Origin: Tissierella sp. Yu-01
GTDB taxonomy: Bacteria > Bacillota > Clostridia > Tissierellales > Tissierellaceae
Direction of reading: 5' to 3'
DNA: 64,000 bases
NCBI RefSeq assembly: GCF_029537395.1
Contig: NZ_CP120677.1
Span: 930,001-994,000 of the forward strand
A model generated the notes under the pieces. The model worked only from the letters and a program-made list of their open reading frames with translations, was not told where the DNA came from and ran no database searches. The position numbers were made by a program, and so were the translations under genes. The first letter of the stretch is position 1. Each line of letters begins with the position of its first letter. Of this stretch, positions 23,158-33,231 are shown piece after piece.

Positions 23158-25809
23158 CTATTTACTTTTGTTTAGGCTTTCAAGTCTCTCTAACACTTTA
23201 TTCAACATTTCTTCATATTTCTTTTGTTTCTCTTTTTCTTCATCAACTACATTAGCGGGAGCTTTCATTACGAAGCCTTGGTTTGATAGTTTACCAACTA
23301 CTCTCTTAATTTCACCTTCGAGTTTCTCTTTTTCTTTTTCTAGTCTTTCTATTTCTTTTTCATAGTCTATTAGTTCCTTAAGTGGTAGATAAACTTCACA
23401 TCTGTCAAGGACAATTGATATATTATCTTCATCTATGTTTTCCATATTATCATAGATTGTAATGCTTTCTGCTCCTGATAAATTGATAAAATACCTTTTA
23501 CCAGTTTCAAGATATTCTTTTATCGTATTATCTGTTGTAACGAAAATTGTATTTGCTTTTTTAGATGGTGCGATATTCATCTCTGCCCTAGCATTTCTTA
23601 TTGATTTAATTGCAGTCTTTATATATTCAATTGACAATTCAGCATCTTCAAATTCAAATGTCTCATTATATTTTGGCCATTGTGATACTATAAGTGCCTT
23701 GTCATTATTAGGCAGGTGTTGCCAGATTTCTTCTGTAATATATGGCATAAATGGATGTAGAATCTTCAATATATCCTTCAATACATATACTAATACCTTT
23801 TCAGCTACAATTTTACTTTCTCTATCTTCGCCATATAATCTTGACTTAACCATTTCGATATACCAATCACAATACTCATCCCATATGAAATCATAGATTC
23901 TCTGAGCACCAAGACCTATTTCATATTTTTCCAGATTTTCTGAAACTTCCTTAATCACTTTATTTAACCTAGAAATTATCCATTTATCTTCTTCCTCTAA
24001 CTTATCTAGATTGATGTTGTCATATGATATGTCCTCTTCTAAGTTCATCAGAACAAATCTGGTTGCATTCCATAATTTATTAGCAAAGTTTCTATTTGCT
24101 TCAACTCTTTCAGTATAGAATCTCATATCATTTCCAGGACTGTTTCCTGTAACCAAGGTAAATCTTAAAGCATCAGCTCCATATTCTTCGATTATTTCAA
24201 GTGGGTCAATTCCATTTCCTAAAGATTTACTCATCTTTCTACCCTGGGAGTCTCTTACAAGTCCTGTTAGGAAGACATCTTTAAAAGGAATCTCTCCCAT
24301 TTGCTCAATACTTGAAAATACCATTCTTATTACCCAGAAGAATATTATGTCATAGCCAGTTACTAACACATCTGTAGGGAAGAAATAATCCAATTCAGGA
24401 GTTTTATCAGGCCATCCTAATGTTGAGAAAGGCCAAAGTGCTGATGAGAACCATGTATCTAAAGTATCCGTATCCTGTCTCACATTAGTACTATTACATT
24501 TTTCACACCTATCTACATGGGTTCTGGATATAATAACTTCTCCGCAAGTATCACAATAGTAAACAGGAAGTCTATGTCCCCACCATAATTGTCTTGAGAT
24601 ACACCAATCCTTTATATTTTCCAGCCAATGAACATATGTCTTACCAAATCTTTCAGGAATAAAGTTTAATTCTCCCTTTTCATATGCTTCAAGTGCAGGT
24701 TTAGCCAAAGGCCCCATTTTAACAAACCATTGTTTAGATATTAAAGGCTCAATTATAGTTTTACATCTTTCGCAGTGTCCAACAGCATTATCGTGTTCTT
24801 TTACTACTACTAGATAATTATTCTTCTCTAAATCTTCAACTATTCTCTTTCTTGCTTCATATCGTTCCAAACCTTCATAGATTCCGCCATTTGAGTTGAT
24901 GTTACCTTTCTCATCTATTACAATGTATTGACCTAAATTATGTCTTTCACCTACTTCAAAGTCATTAGGATCGTGAGAAGGCGTTATCTTTACTGCACCT
25001 GTACCAAATTCCATTTCTACATATTCATCAGCAATAATAGGTATCTCTTTACCTACTAAAGGTAAAATCGCAGTTTTACCTATTAAATGGCTATATCTTT
25101 CGTCATTAGGGTTTACTGCTATTGCTAAATCCCCCAGCATTGTTTCTGGTCTTGTTGTAGCTATTTCTATAAAGTCATTACTACCCTTAATTGGATATCT
25201 TATTTGCCAAATATGACCATGAGAATCCTCATGTTCAACCTCTGCATCTGAAATAGCTGTTTTACAGCTAGGACACCAGTTTACAATTCTATCTCCTCTG
25301 TATATAAGCCCTTTTTCATATAATCTAATAAATACTTCTTCTACAGCCTTACTTAACTGTTCATCCAAAGTAAATCTTTCTCTAGACCAGTCACAGGATA
25401 CTCCTAGTTTTCTTAGTTGATTTTTGATTGTTCCCCCATATAAACGTGTCCAATCCCATGCTTCTTCTAAGAATTTTTCTCTACCTAGTCCTTCCTTAGA
25501 CTTTCCTTCTGACTTAATTTTTGCAACGACCTTCGCCTCTGTAGATATACTTGCATGATCTGTTCCCGGCATCCATAATGCTTCATATCCATCCATCCTC
25601 TTCCATCTAATTAGGATATCTTGTATAGTGTTGTTTAGTGCATGCCCCATATGAAGACTTCCTGTTACATTTGGAGGAGGCATCATAATTGTAAATGGTT
25701 TCTTTGTCTTATCAATCTCAGGTGTAAAAAAACCATTATCTTCCCAATATTTATAAAGCCTATCTTCAAATTCTTTAGGACTGTACGTCTTTGGCAAATT
25801 TTCTAACAT
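23158..25809 (-). CDS. valS: valyl-tRNA synthetase
   Basis: A class I synthetase for tRNA-Val, 883 residues, standard length. The HIGH-type motif is [13 protein letters not shown], the CP1 editing domain includes [17 protein letters not shown], a zinc knuckle is formed by YCDTCGE...CEKCNS, and the catalytic loop is [14 protein letters not shown]. The C-terminal coiled-coil arm ([17 protein letters not shown]) binds the tRNA. ATG at 25809 is preferred over ATG at 25815 because AGGAGG is only one base from the latter. A T-box with a valine specifier lies upstream. Confidence 0.97.
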   Translation of the reverse strand: MLENLPKTYSPKEFEDRLYKYWEDNGFFTPEIDKTKKPFTIMMPPPNVTGSLHMGHALNNTIQDILIRWKRMDGYEALWMPGTDHASISTEAKVVAKIKSEGKSKEGLGREKFLEEAWDWTRLYGGTIKNQLRKLGVSCDWSRERFTLDEQLSKAVEEVFIRLYEKGLIYRGDRIVNWCPSCKTAISDAEVEHEDSHGHIWQIRYPIKGSNDFIEIATTRPETMLGDLAIAVNPNDERYSHLIGKTAILPLVGKEIPIIADEYVEMEFGTGAVKITPSHDPNDFEVGERHNLGQYIVIDEKGNINSNGGIYEGLERYEARKRIVEDLEKNNYLVVVKEHDNAVGHCERCKTIIEPLISKQWFVKMGPLAKPALEAYEKGELNFIPERFGKTYVHWLENIKDWCISRQLWWGHRLPVYYCDTCGEVIISRTHVDRCEKCNSTNVRQDTDTLDTWFSSALWPFSTLGWPDKTPELDYFFPTDVLVTGYDIIFFWVIRMVFSSIEQMGEIPFKDVFLTGLVRDSQGRKMSKSLGNGIDPLEIIEEYGADALRFTLVTGNSPGNDMRFYTERVEANRNFANKLWNATRFVLMNLEEDISYDNINLDKLEEEDKWIISRLNKVIKEVSENLEKYEIGLGAQRIYDFIWDEYCDWYIEMVKSRLYGEDRESKIVAEKVLVYVLKDILKILHPFMPYITEEIWQHLPNNDKALIVSQWPKYNETFEFEDAELSIEYIKTAIKSIRNARAEMNIAPSKKANTIFVTTDNTIKEYLETGKRYFINLSGAESITIYDNMENIDEDNISIVLDRCEVYLPLKELIDYEKEIERLEKEKEKLEGEIKRVVGKLSNQGFVMKAPANVVDEEKEKQKKYEEMLNKVLERLESLNKSK

Positions 25810-25824
25810 TTTCATTCCTCCTTA

Positions 25825-26062
25825 TAAAAATAGCCCTCCATCCTAATATATAAGGACGAAGGGCATCGCGGTACCACCTTAATTCCATAATGAATATGGC
25901 TCTCTTAAAATATAACGGTTTACCCGTTTAGACCTACTAGTTCAGTCTAAAAGCTCAAAAGCTACCTTCAATGACCAGTGCCTAAAGGTTTCTCAGCAAT
26001 AACCTTTTCTCTGTATAGGTTGTTCATTTACTCCTCTTTCTCAATGCTTAAATCAATATTAA
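25825..26062 (-). promoter_or_regulatory. valine T-box riboswitch of valS-folC
   Basis: T-box AAGGTGGTACCGCG at 25867-25880 (minus strand) overlaps a terminator made from GCCCT/AGGGC arms with a T-rich tail. In stem I TGAAG is followed by GTA (25963-25965), a valine codon in the same context as the thrS specifier. Confidence 0.92.
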
Positions 26063-26069
26063 TGTACTA

Positions 26070-26098
26070 ATTATATTAATATTAAATACTTTTGTCAA
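26070..26098 (-). promoter_or_regulatory. sigma-A promoter of valS
   Basis: TTGACA (complement of 26093-26098) and TATAAT (complement of 26070-26075), exact 17-base spacer. The -35 lies within the last codons of the upstream pgsA. Confidence 0.85.
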
Positions 26099-26633
26099 CG
26101 GTATCCATATCATCCTTGTTAATAACAATAAATATTCTCAGATAATTATAAAAAGCAACTATATTTAGTATTACCGTAAGTAAGAGTAATAATTTAGATA
26201 TTTCATCAGAAAAGTTAAATACTATTGATAACATTGATGCGTAAAAAAATAAAGTAGCTATTTTCCCAAATTTATTTGCAGGTATTACTTTTTTATTCCC
26301 ATGTAAATATAGCAATCCTCCACCTAAAATCATGCATATTTCTTTTAAAGCCAATATAATTAAAATCCAGTAAGGTATGAGTCCTGAAAATGTATAGCTA
26401 ATTAAAATTGAAAAACTCATCAATTTATCTGCAAATGGGTCTAACACAGTACCTAACTTAGTTGTTAAATTATATTTTCTAGCAATATGACCATCCAATA
26501 CATCAGAAATTCCTGCTAATAAAAAAATTAATCCAGATATTAAAATTCTATTTTCTAAGTCGGAATGAAATATAAATAAGAAGATCGGGATTAGAATTAT
26601 CCTGAAAATGGTAATTACATTTGGAATATTCAC
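26082..26633 (-). CDS. pgsA: CDP-diacylglycerol--glycerol-3-phosphate phosphatidyltransferase
   Basis: A 183-residue membrane enzyme that makes phosphatidylglycerol phosphate from CDP-diacylglycerol. The CDP-alcohol phosphotransferase signature DG-x2-AR-x8-G-x3-D-x3-D is complete in DGHIARKYNLTTKLGTVLDP plus the following FADK. Five or six membrane segments surround it. The start MNIPNVITIFRIILIPIF is typical of PgsA. The start codon is GTG at 26633 with AGGAGG eight bases upstream. A related CDP-alcohol transferase cannot be excluded, but the N-terminus favours PgsA. Confidence 0.85.
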   Translation of the reverse strand: MNIPNVITIFRIILIPIFLFIFHSDLENRILISGLIFLLAGISDVLDGHIARKYNLTTKLGTVLDPFADKLMSFSILISYTFSGLIPYWILIILALKEICMILGGGLLYLHGNKKVIPANKFGKIATLFFYASMLSIVFNFSDEISKLLLLLTVILNIVAFYNYLRIFIVINKDDMDTVDKSI

Positions 26634-26734
26634 TTAATGTTCCTCCTTAAATAGCAGTAACCAATAGCTCCAATTAGAATAATATATCAATATCAAGAAC
26701 TATCATAATATCATATTATCCAAGGAGGGATAGG

Positions 26735-27745
26735 ATGTCAAAAGTTTTTAGAAAAATAACTCTAACTCTAGTATTTGTATTAATATTAGGAACTATTTTA
26801 ACAGGATGTACACCTAAAACAGACTTAACTAAAATTCGTCTTATAGAAGTTACTCACTCTCTATTCTACACTCCACAATATGTAGCTATTACTCAGGGTT
26901 TCTTTGAGGAGGAAGGTCTTGATATTGAACTTATTAACGGAAAAGGTGCTGATAAAGTAATGGCAGCACTTATTAGCGGAGAAGCTGAAATAGGCTTTAT
27001 GGGACCTGAAGCATCAGTTTATGTCTACAATCAAGGTAGGGACGATTATGCTATAAACTTTGCACAATTAACACAGAGAGATGGTTCATTCTTAGTAGGA
27101 AGAGAGAAAGATGATAATTTCAAATGGGAAGACTTAAAAGGTTCTGAGGTACTGGGCGGAAGAAAAGGCGGAATGCCTTTTATGACACTTGAATATGTAA
27201 TAAAAAGTCACGGACTAGAAATTCCTAATGATGTAAATGTAAGATCAGATGTTCAATTTGATGTTCTAGCAGGTGCTTTCGTTGCAGGCGAAGGCGATTA
27301 TGTAGCTCTATTTGAACCTGTTGCTTCACAATTAGAACAAGATGGTAAAGGTTATATCGTAGCATCAATTGGAGAAGCTGGAGGATATATACCTTATACA
27401 GCATACTCTGCCACTAAAGAGTACATGGAGAAAAATCCTGAAATAATTCAGAAGTTTACAAATGCAATTTTAAAAGGAATGATCTGGGTTCAAAATAATT
27501 CTACTGAGGACATAGCCAAGGCTGTTCAACCTCAATTCCCAGATACGGATATTGAAGTTCTTAAAATTCTTATAGACAGATATAGAGCTCAAGATTCATG
27601 GAAACCTGACCTTATAATAACAGAAGATGGATTAAATCATCTTATGGATATTATGGAACTAGCTGGAGAACTTGATAAAAGAGCTGATTATAGTAAAATA
27701 GTAACAACTGAATTTGCTATTAAGGCAATGGAAAATATAAAATAG
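26735..27745 (+). CDS. ABC transporter substrate-binding lipoprotein, SsuA/THI5-like
   Basis: A 336-residue solute-binding protein. A signal sequence ends in the lipobox LTGC (Cys at about residue 25), so the mature protein is anchored to the outer face of the membrane. The sequence VTHSLFYTPQYVAITQGFF and the following EEEGLDIELINGKGADK are typical of the NMT1/SsuA family, which binds sulfonates, nitrate or thiamine precursors. No permease or ATPase gene lies nearby, so its ABC partner must be encoded elsewhere or is lost. ATG at 26735 follows AAGGAGGG. Substrate cannot be assigned. Confidence 0.85.
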   Translation: MSKVFRKITLTLVFVLILGTILTGCTPKTDLTKIRLIEVTHSLFYTPQYVAITQGFFEEEGLDIELINGKGADKVMAALISGEAEIGFMGPEASVYVYNQGRDDYAINFAQLTQRDGSFLVGREKDDNFKWEDLKGSEVLGGRKGGMPFMTLEYVIKSHGLEIPNDVNVRSDVQFDVLAGAFVAGEGDYVALFEPVASQLEQDGKGYIVASIGEAGGYIPYTAYSATKEYMEKNPEIIQKFTNAILKGMIWVQNNSTEDIAKAVQPQFPDTDIEVLKILIDRYRAQDSWKPDLIITEDGLNHLMDIMELAGELDKRADYSKIVTTEFAIKAMENIK

Positions 27746-27748
27746 CCG

Positions 27749-27783
27749 AAAAATACCGTAAGAATAAATCTTACGGTATTTCA
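27749..27783. terminator. bidirectional terminator between substrate-binding protein gene and trpS
   Basis: AAATACCGTAAGA/TCTTACGGTATTT hairpin with a 5-base loop lies between the two convergent stop codons. Confidence 0.85.
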
Positions 27784-28779
27784 CTATCTTCTTGGAATGA
27801 AACCAACCTTTTTATAAACCTTTCTTAAGGTTTTCATAGCATGATATTCTGCTTTATCTGCACCTTCCTTATAAATCTTTTCTAGATAGTCCTTACTATT
27901 AATTAGATTTGCATATGTTGCCTGAATTGGTGCTAAACCTGCTATTACAACCTCAGCCAGGTCTTCTTTGAATTTTCCGTATCCTTCACTCTCATATCTC
28001 TTAACTATTGTTTCTACATCTTCAGAAGAAAGTACAGAATAAATATTAATTAAATTTTTTAGTCCTGGTTGTTCGTCACTATATGCTACAACACCTTCAG
28101 AATCAGTAACCGCTCTTTTAATCTTTCTTCTAATTGAATCCTTATCATCTAATATTAATATATATGCATTCTCATCAGAATCTGATTTAGACATCTTGCT
28201 TAATGGATTCTGCAAACTCATTATTCTAGCACCAAATTCTTTTATTAATGGTTCTGGTACCTTAAATGTTTCACTATATTTATTATTAAATCTTTCAGCT
28301 AAATCCCTTGCTAATTCTAAGTGCTGCTTTTGGTCTTCTCCAACAGGGACAAAATCCGTTTGGTATAATAATATATCTGCAGCCATTAATACTGGATAAG
28401 TGAACAATCCAGCATTTAAATTTTCATCAGATTTCCTAGACTTTTCCTTAAACTGAGTCATTCGATTTAATTGACCCATATAAGTTACTGTATTTAATAC
28501 CCATGAAAGTTCTGCATGGGCTGGTACATGAGATTGTACAAATAATGTTGATTTCTCAGGGTCTAACCCGCAAGCAATATAAAGAGCTAATACATCTAAA
28601 GTCCTTTTTCTTAAATCTTTTGCTATTTGTGGCACAGTAATAGCATGCATATCAACTACACAATAATAACAATCGTATTCATTCTGAAGTTCTCCAAAAT
28701 TTCTTAGAGCTCCGATATAGTTTCCTAACGTAAGTGATCCTGATGGTTGGACTCCACTAAATACTACTTTTTTATTCAT
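27784..28779 (-). CDS. trpS: tryptophanyl-tRNA synthetase
   Basis: A 331-residue class I synthetase for tRNA-Trp. The nucleotide-binding signature is FSGVQPSGSLTLGNYIGA (TLGN in place of HIGH), the tryptophan pocket includes YPVLMAADILLYQ, and the catalytic loop is NPLSKMSKSD. The ATG at 28779 has AAAGGAAGT upstream. The gene is controlled by a T-box with a TGG specifier. Between T-box terminator and start codon lie two copies of a hairpin repeat, making an unusually long stretch of about 175 bases there. Confidence 0.97.
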   Translation of the reverse strand: MNKKVVFSGVQPSGSLTLGNYIGALRNFGELQNEYDCYYCVVDMHAITVPQIAKDLRKRTLDVLALYIACGLDPEKSTLFVQSHVPAHAELSWVLNTVTYMGQLNRMTQFKEKSRKSDENLNAGLFTYPVLMAADILLYQTDFVPVGEDQKQHLELARDLAERFNNKYSETFKVPEPLIKEFGARIMSLQNPLSKMSKSDSDENAYILILDDKDSIRRKIKRAVTDSEGVVAYSDEQPGLKNLINIYSVLSSEDVETIVKRYESEGYGKFKEDLAEVVIAGLAPIQATYANLINSKDYLEKIYKEGADKAEYHAMKTLRKVYKKVGFIPRR

Positions 28780-28804
28780 TCAAACACTTCCTTTCATAAA
28801 ATTG

Positions 28805-28860
28805 CATCTGACCTACCATCGATTTACAGAAATACACTGTAAATCGGGTTAGGTCATAAA
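28805..28860. repeat. hairpin repeat, copy nearest trpS
   Basis: A 56-base unit with outer arms TGACCTA/TAGGTCA and inner 10-base arms CGATTTACAG/CTGTAAATCG around an AAATACA loop. It differs from the second copy at only three positions, all in the inner stem. Confidence 0.85.
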
Positions 28861-28900
28861 GTCGGCTCCGTTAGCTAAATCATAGATTTAGACTTCGCGA

Positions 28901-28956
28901 CATCTGACCTACCATCAATTTATAGAAATACACTGTAAATTGGGTTAGGTCATAAA
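28901..28956. repeat. hairpin repeat, copy nearest the T-box
   Basis: A direct copy of the unit at 28805-28860, 96 bases away. Inner arms are CAATTTATAG/CTGTAAATTG. Relative to the other copy, one C-G pair becomes T-A on the partner side (a compensated change) and one C-G becomes a T-G wobble. The 40-base spacer holds a further small hairpin, CTAAATC/GATTTAG. Confidence 0.85.
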
Positions 28957-29170
28957 AACCCTTCGTCTCTAATATTAGAGACGAAGGGTTATCCGCGGTA
29001 CCACTCTATTTGCTAAAAAGCCAACTCTTGATCCTTTAAGGGGGACGCCCTTGCCCTACTTTTTCAGGCAAAACTCATAGGTCCATTCATCATCCTAGTA
29101 TCATCAGGCTCCCACCACCCCTGACTCGCTTTGAATCTTTTGGATAACTACTATTCCTAATCATAGCGTA
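28955..29170 (-). promoter_or_regulatory. tryptophan T-box riboswitch of trpS
   Basis: T-box AGAGTGGTACCGCGG at 28993-29007 (minus strand), then a strong terminator with ACCCTTCGTCTCTAA arms and a T-rich tail at about 28955-28990. In stem I, TGAA is followed by TGG (29083-29085), the tryptophan codon, then A. Confidence 0.92.
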
Positions 29171-29196
29171 TAATAAAATTAATAAATTTTAATATT

Positions 29197-29225
29197 ATTA
29201 TATCCATTATAATATAAAATGTAAA
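29197..29225 (-). promoter_or_regulatory. candidate sigma-A promoter of trpS
   Basis: TTTACA (complement of 29220-29225) and TATAAT (complement of 29197-29202), spacer 17 bases, just upstream of the T-box. Confidence 0.7.
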
Positions 29226-29392
29226 CAAATCAATTTTAATATATCAATATTTAGCTCTTCATTGAACTAATTTACGAACAATCCAACTTTAATATTATTA
29301 ATAATGTACTTATATGTAGCTTGTAACATTTAGAATTCTGTGTATAGACTATGACTCCGCTATATCAGCTTATATAATATTTATATTATTCA
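29226..29392. other. AT-rich intergenic DNA, nothing recognised
   Basis: The stretch between the divergent trpS and transporter promoters has no reading frame with a ribosome binding site, no strong hairpin and no recognisable operator. It is simply AT-rich. Confidence 0.5.
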
Positions 29393-29421
29393 TTGACACG
29401 ATAATAATTAATATGTAGAAT
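29393..29421 (+). promoter_or_regulatory. sigma-A promoter of the NSS transporter gene
   Basis: TTGACA (29393-29398) and TAGAAT (29416-29421) with an exact 17-base spacer, 28 bases before the coding region. Confidence 0.75.
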
Positions 29422-29448
29422 CTATATATTGCTTATTTTTTAAAGGAG

Positions 29449-30849
29449 TTGTTTCAAATTAAGAATACTACAAAAAACTTAGTTGTTGAAAAACGAGAAA
29501 CTTTTTCATCGGGTCTCGCAATATTTTTCGCTACCTTAGGGTCAGCAGTAGGCTTAGGTAACATTTGGAAGTTTCCAACACTAGTAGGTATGAATGGCGG
29601 CGGTGGGTTTGTATTTGTTTATCTTATATGTATACTGTTATTAGGTATACCTACGATGATATCTGAATTCTACATAGGAAGAAAAACCAAAAGCAATGCT
29701 GTCGGAGCTTTTAAAAAGTTAAATGCCAATTCCTTTGGTATTATAGGGTATTTAGGTGTTATAGCTTCTCTATTGATAATGTTCTTTTATTGTGTTGTTG
29801 CTGGCTGGGTTTATTCCTATGTTTTTAAATCAATAAGAGGTGATTTTAAAAATTTAGCTAATTTACCTATTGGAGAAGCAACAAATTTTGTAAGTAATAT
29901 ATATTCTAATACTATAAATGGTTCCATTGAGCCTATGATCTGGCAAGTAATAGTTTTGTTAGTAGTAGGAACTATATTGATAGCTGGAGTAAAGAATGGT
30001 ATAGAGAAAACCACAAAACTATTAATGCCATTACTAATTTCATTGATATTAATTATTTGTATACGTTCACTAACACTAGAAGGTGCAAGTAAAGGTCTAA
30101 ATTTTTTATTCAGTATTGATCTATCCAAACTAACTCCTTCTGTTATATTATCTGCTCTAGGATTGTCATTTTTTAAGCTTTCAGTTGGTATGGGAACTAT
30201 GATAACCTATGGTAGTTACTTTACGGAAGATAATGATATGATCAAAACATCAATGAGAGTTGCTTTTTCTGACACATTGGTATCTATAATAATTGGTATG
30301 GCAATATTCCCAGTGGTATTCACCTTTAATTTGGAGCCAGGTGCAGGTCCTGGATTGTTGTTTAATACAATCCCGCTAGTATTCTCCAAGATACCTTTTG
30401 GTAATATATTATTGATAGCTTTTTTTGTATTTACTTCCTTTGCAGCAACTATGTCGATGCTATCAATGGTAGAAGTACCTGTTACTTTTCTCAAGGAAGA
30501 GTATAAGATAGATAGAAAAAAATCAGTACTAATTGTATTGACTATAATATTTATTATAGGTTTATTAACTTCCCATCCATCTAGTATTTTTGGGGATATA
30601 AAATTATTTGGAAAGAGTTTCTTTGATCTATATGACTATATCTCATCTAACTTAGTACTACCTATAGGTGGATTACTAATAGCTATATATGTTGGATATA
30701 AGTCCAAAAAAGATGATATTATAAATGAGTTATCAAATAAAAGTGAATTAAATAATACAAAAGCAATAAATCTTTACCTTGTAATATTAAAATATTTAAC
30801 CCCACTATTATTGATTATAGTATTCTTAAACTCTATCGGTATTATATAA
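29449..30849 (+). CDS. sodium-dependent transporter, neurotransmitter:sodium symporter family
   Basis: A membrane symporter of about 460 residues with 11-12 helices, related to LeuT and TnaT, expected to import an amino acid with sodium. The first helix contains FATLGSAVGLGNIWKFP, the unwound sodium and substrate site, and ISEFYIGRK follows helix 2. The start is unclear: the in-frame TTG at 29449 directly abuts the AAAGGAG, leaving no spacing, whereas an ATT at 29458 sits nine bases from it and would give (M)KNTTKNLVVEKRETFSSG. No other start codon occurs before the conserved region. Substrate is unknown; tryptophan is tempting next to trpS but not shown. Confidence 0.9.
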   Translation: MFQIKNTTKNLVVEKRETFSSGLAIFFATLGSAVGLGNIWKFPTLVGMNGGGGFVFVYLICILLLGIPTMISEFYIGRKTKSNAVGAFKKLNANSFGIIGYLGVIASLLIMFFYCVVAGWVYSYVFKSIRGDFKNLANLPIGEATNFVSNIYSNTINGSIEPMIWQVIVLLVVGTILIAGVKNGIEKTTKLLMPLLISLILIICIRSLTLEGASKGLNFLFSIDLSKLTPSVILSALGLSFFKLSVGMGTMITYGSYFTEDNDMIKTSMRVAFSDTLVSIIIGMAIFPVVFTFNLEPGAGPGLLFNTIPLVFSKIPFGNILLIAFFVFTSFAATMSMLSMVEVPVTFLKEEYKIDRKKSVLIVLTIIFIIGLLTSHPSSIFGDIKLFGKSFFDLYDYISSNLVLPIGGLLIAIYVGYKSKKDDIINELSNKSELNNTKAINLYLVILKYLTPLLLIIVFLNSIGII

Positions 30850-30855
30850 ATTTAT

Positions 30856-30891
30856 AATGCTCTTAAAGAAATTCTTTAAGAGCATTTTTTT
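30856..30891 (+). terminator. terminator of the NSS transporter gene
   Basis: ATGCTCTTAAAGA pairs with TCTTTAAGAGCAT around a 2-base loop and is followed by a T-run. It lies between convergent genes. Confidence 0.9.
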
Positions 30892-30893
30892 AC

Positions 30894-32654
30894 TTACATG
30901 TAGCTGTTTATAGCTATTAATGAATAAAGATGTGCTAATGGACTTTTATTTAAACTATCACCAAATGAATAAAGTATATCTTTTGCTATTTTTGAATACT
31001 TTTCATCACCTGTTATGACATACAGATTAAATAGATTTATTAAAGCGAATCCATTACCTGATGGAATTGCACCATCATAAAATTCCTTAGGTCTGAGTAT
31101 AAGCTGCTCTGATTTATAACTATAGAAGTACAATCCATTATTTTCATCACCAAATAGCTCCAACATATCCTTAGTTAACTTCTGTGCAAGTTCCAGATCC
31201 TTTGACTCTTTAGTAGCTTTATAAAGATTTATTAAGCCGAATATGAAGAAGGTATAATCCTCCAAAAAACCATAATTATAACTACTTCCACCTATATGAG
31301 TAGATAAAAGATTTCCATATTCATCAAATAAGTTATTTATGATAAAGTTAATCGATTCTCTAGCCTTCTTTAAATAAAAATTGTTTCCAAATATTCTGCC
31401 AGCATAAGCAAGACTTCCAATCATTAAGCCATTCCAAGCTGTTAATATCTTCTCATCCCTATGAGGGCTTACTCTTTTTTCCCTATAAGAAAACAACATT
31501 TGAATTATACTGTTTAATATCGCTTCATCATTACTAGGTATCGAATCTAAATCAGTTTTAATTAAATTAGGTATATTTTTACCTTCAAAATTCCCCTGTT
31601 TTGTAATGTCATAGTATTTGTTAAAGATATCTCCCCACTCTTTACCTAATAAATCCACTACTTCTTCACTTTCAAATAGATAAAACTTACCTTCCTCCCC
31701 TTCTGAATCAGCATCAAGAGCTGAATAGAAGCCACCATTTTCAGATATCATATCCCTTAATACGAATTCATATATTTTCTCAGCTACATCTTTAAATAAA
31801 GGATTAGAGGAAATTTCATAGGCTTTAGTGTACACAAGACTTAATAGAGCATTATCATAAAGCATCTTTTCAAAGTGAGGTACTAACCAATGTTCATCGA
31901 CTGAGTATCTAAAAAATCCGTATCCTATGTGGTCAAATAGACCTCCTTTATACATCTTTACTAATGTATCTTCTGCTATTTCTAATGCTACTTTATCGTC
32001 ATTCATTTCTCCATATTTCAATAGATATAATAAATATTGTGGCATTGGAAATTTAGGTCTATTACCAAAGCCTCCATTTTCCTTGTCATAAATGCTTTTT
32101 AAAACTTTTAAGGCTTTAGTGTTTATATCTTCACTAATATTGCCTTCTTCATATAAGTTTATTTTCTTAATTTCATTAAGAATTTCTTCACTGTTTTTAA
32201 CTAAACTATCTGAGTCTTCTTTCCATGCATTATCTATTTTATTTAATAGTTCTATTATTCCAATCATTCTATCCTGAGTTTGTTTTGGAAAATATGTCCC
32301 TACATATAGGGGTTTAGCTTCAGGGGTAGCAATTACGTTTAATGGCCATCCAGCATTTCCATTCATTACTTCTGCAAATGTCATATAAACTTTATCAACA
32401 TCAGGCCTCTCTTCCCTATCTACTTTTATTGGTACATAGTATTTATTAAGAACTTCGGCTACTTCATTATCACTGAATGATTCTCTATTCATCACATGAC
32501 ACCAATGACAAGTGGAATATCCTATAGATATAAATAACAACTTGTTTTCTTCCTTTGCTTTATTTAGAGCTTCTTTCCCCCATGGATACCAGTCAACCGG
32601 GTTATCTTTGTGTTGAAGAAGATAGGGAGATTTTTCATGGATTAGTCTATTCAT
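30894..32654 (-). CDS. DUF255 thioredoxin-fold protein, YyaL-like
   Basis: A 586-residue cytoplasmic protein of the YyaL/SPATA20 family. The N-terminal DUF255 domain (about 1-165) is thioredoxin-like, with [20 protein letters not shown] and the CxxC site [11 protein letters not shown]. The remainder is an alpha/alpha-toroid resembling glycoside-processing enzymes ([33 protein letters not shown]). The biochemical role is unresolved in bacteria. ATG at 32654 gives the family N-terminus; 17 in-frame codons before it do not resemble the family. The gene ends within 3 bases of the convergent terminator. Confidence 0.88.
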   Translation of the reverse strand: MNRLIHEKSPYLLQHKDNPVDWYPWGKEALNKAKEENKLLFISIGYSTCHWCHVMNRESFSDNEVAEVLNKYYVPIKVDREERPDVDKVYMTFAEVMNGNAGWPLNVIATPEAKPLYVGTYFPKQTQDRMIGIIELLNKIDNAWKEDSDSLVKNSEEILNEIKKINLYEEGNISEDINTKALKVLKSIYDKENGGFGNRPKFPMPQYLLYLLKYGEMNDDKVALEIAEDTLVKMYKGGLFDHIGYGFFRYSVDEHWLVPHFEKMLYDNALLSLVYTKAYEISSNPLFKDVAEKIYEFVLRDMISENGGFYSALDADSEGEEGKFYLFESEEVVDLLGKEWGDIFNKYYDITKQGNFEGKNIPNLIKTDLDSIPSNDEAILNSIIQMLFSYREKRVSPHRDEKILTAWNGLMIGSLAYAGRIFGNNFYLKKARESINFIINNLFDEYGNLLSTHIGGSSYNYGFLEDYTFFIFGLINLYKATKESKDLELAQKLTKDMLELFGDENNGLYFYSYKSEQLILRPKEFYDGAIPSGNGFALINLFNLYVITGDEKYSKIAKDILYSFGDSLNKSPLAHLYSLIAINSYM

Positions 32655-32763
32655 ATTATCACTATCCTTTCGATTTAAGTATTGGAAACTGCAAGGCATC
32701 TTCACCTAGTTATTGTTATTGGATATTATACCCAATGGAAGGAAAGATAATTTAATTAAATCT

Positions 32764-33120
32764 TCATAGTTTCTGCTCTATCCACTCTTTAAGTACCTTT
32801 GCATGATTTATATGAGGATCCTTTGCAGCATATATTAGTGTCACATTGCCTTCATTCAACTTATCCTTGATCAAGTTTATAAATTCTACAGAAGCTTCAT
32901 TGTTATCTAATTCAAAAATATATCCTTTTGAAAATTCTTCGAATTTATCAGCATCATGACAAAAATATTTTCTTAATTCAGTTGAAGGGGTTATCCCCTT
33001 AGCCCAATAATCTAATTTAGCTCTTTCCTTTGAAATACCCCTAGGCCAAAGTTTGTCCACTAGAACCCTGTATCCATCTTCTAAGTCCGGTCCTTCATAG
33101 ATTCTCTTTATACTTAACAT
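32764..33120 (-). CDS. DUF488 family protein, YeaO-like
   Basis: A 118-residue small protein of the DUF488 family, found widely in bacteria without a proven function. The markers are IKRIYEGPDLEDGYRVLVD, LWPRGISKERAKLDYWAKGI, the central LRKYFCHD and the C-terminal VTLIYAAKDPHINHAKVL. ATG at 33120 follows AAGGAGGAT. It lies upstream of the DUF255 gene on the same strand with about 110 bases between them. Confidence 0.85.
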   Translation of the reverse strand: MLSIKRIYEGPDLEDGYRVLVDKLWPRGISKERAKLDYWAKGITPSTELRKYFCHDADKFEEFSKGYIFELDNNEASVEFINLIKDKLNEGNVTLIYAAKDPHINHAKVLKEWIEQKL

Positions 33121-33184
33121 ATTTATCCTCCTTAGGACTCTTTTGAATTACTTTCATATGATATTGTACCCATAATTAAGAGTA

Positions 33185-33220
33185 AAATAAAAAGACCATA
33201 AGTAATCAAACTCATGATCT
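33185..33220 (-). terminator. terminator of the RsiV-like gene
   Basis: AGATCATGAG can pair with CTTATGGTCT (two G-U pairs) around an 8-base loop, followed on the minus strand by TTTTATTTTA. Confidence 0.7.
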
Positions 33221-33231
33221 CAGAAAAACTA

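Noticed and set aside
23462-23896. 144-codon plus-strand frame
   Set aside because: It lies wholly antisense to the C-terminal part of valS, whose protein sequence is conserved and continuous.
28805-28956. CRISPR array in the trpS leader
   Set aside because: Only two copies occur, the units are 56 bases with long internal stems, and no cas genes are in the window.
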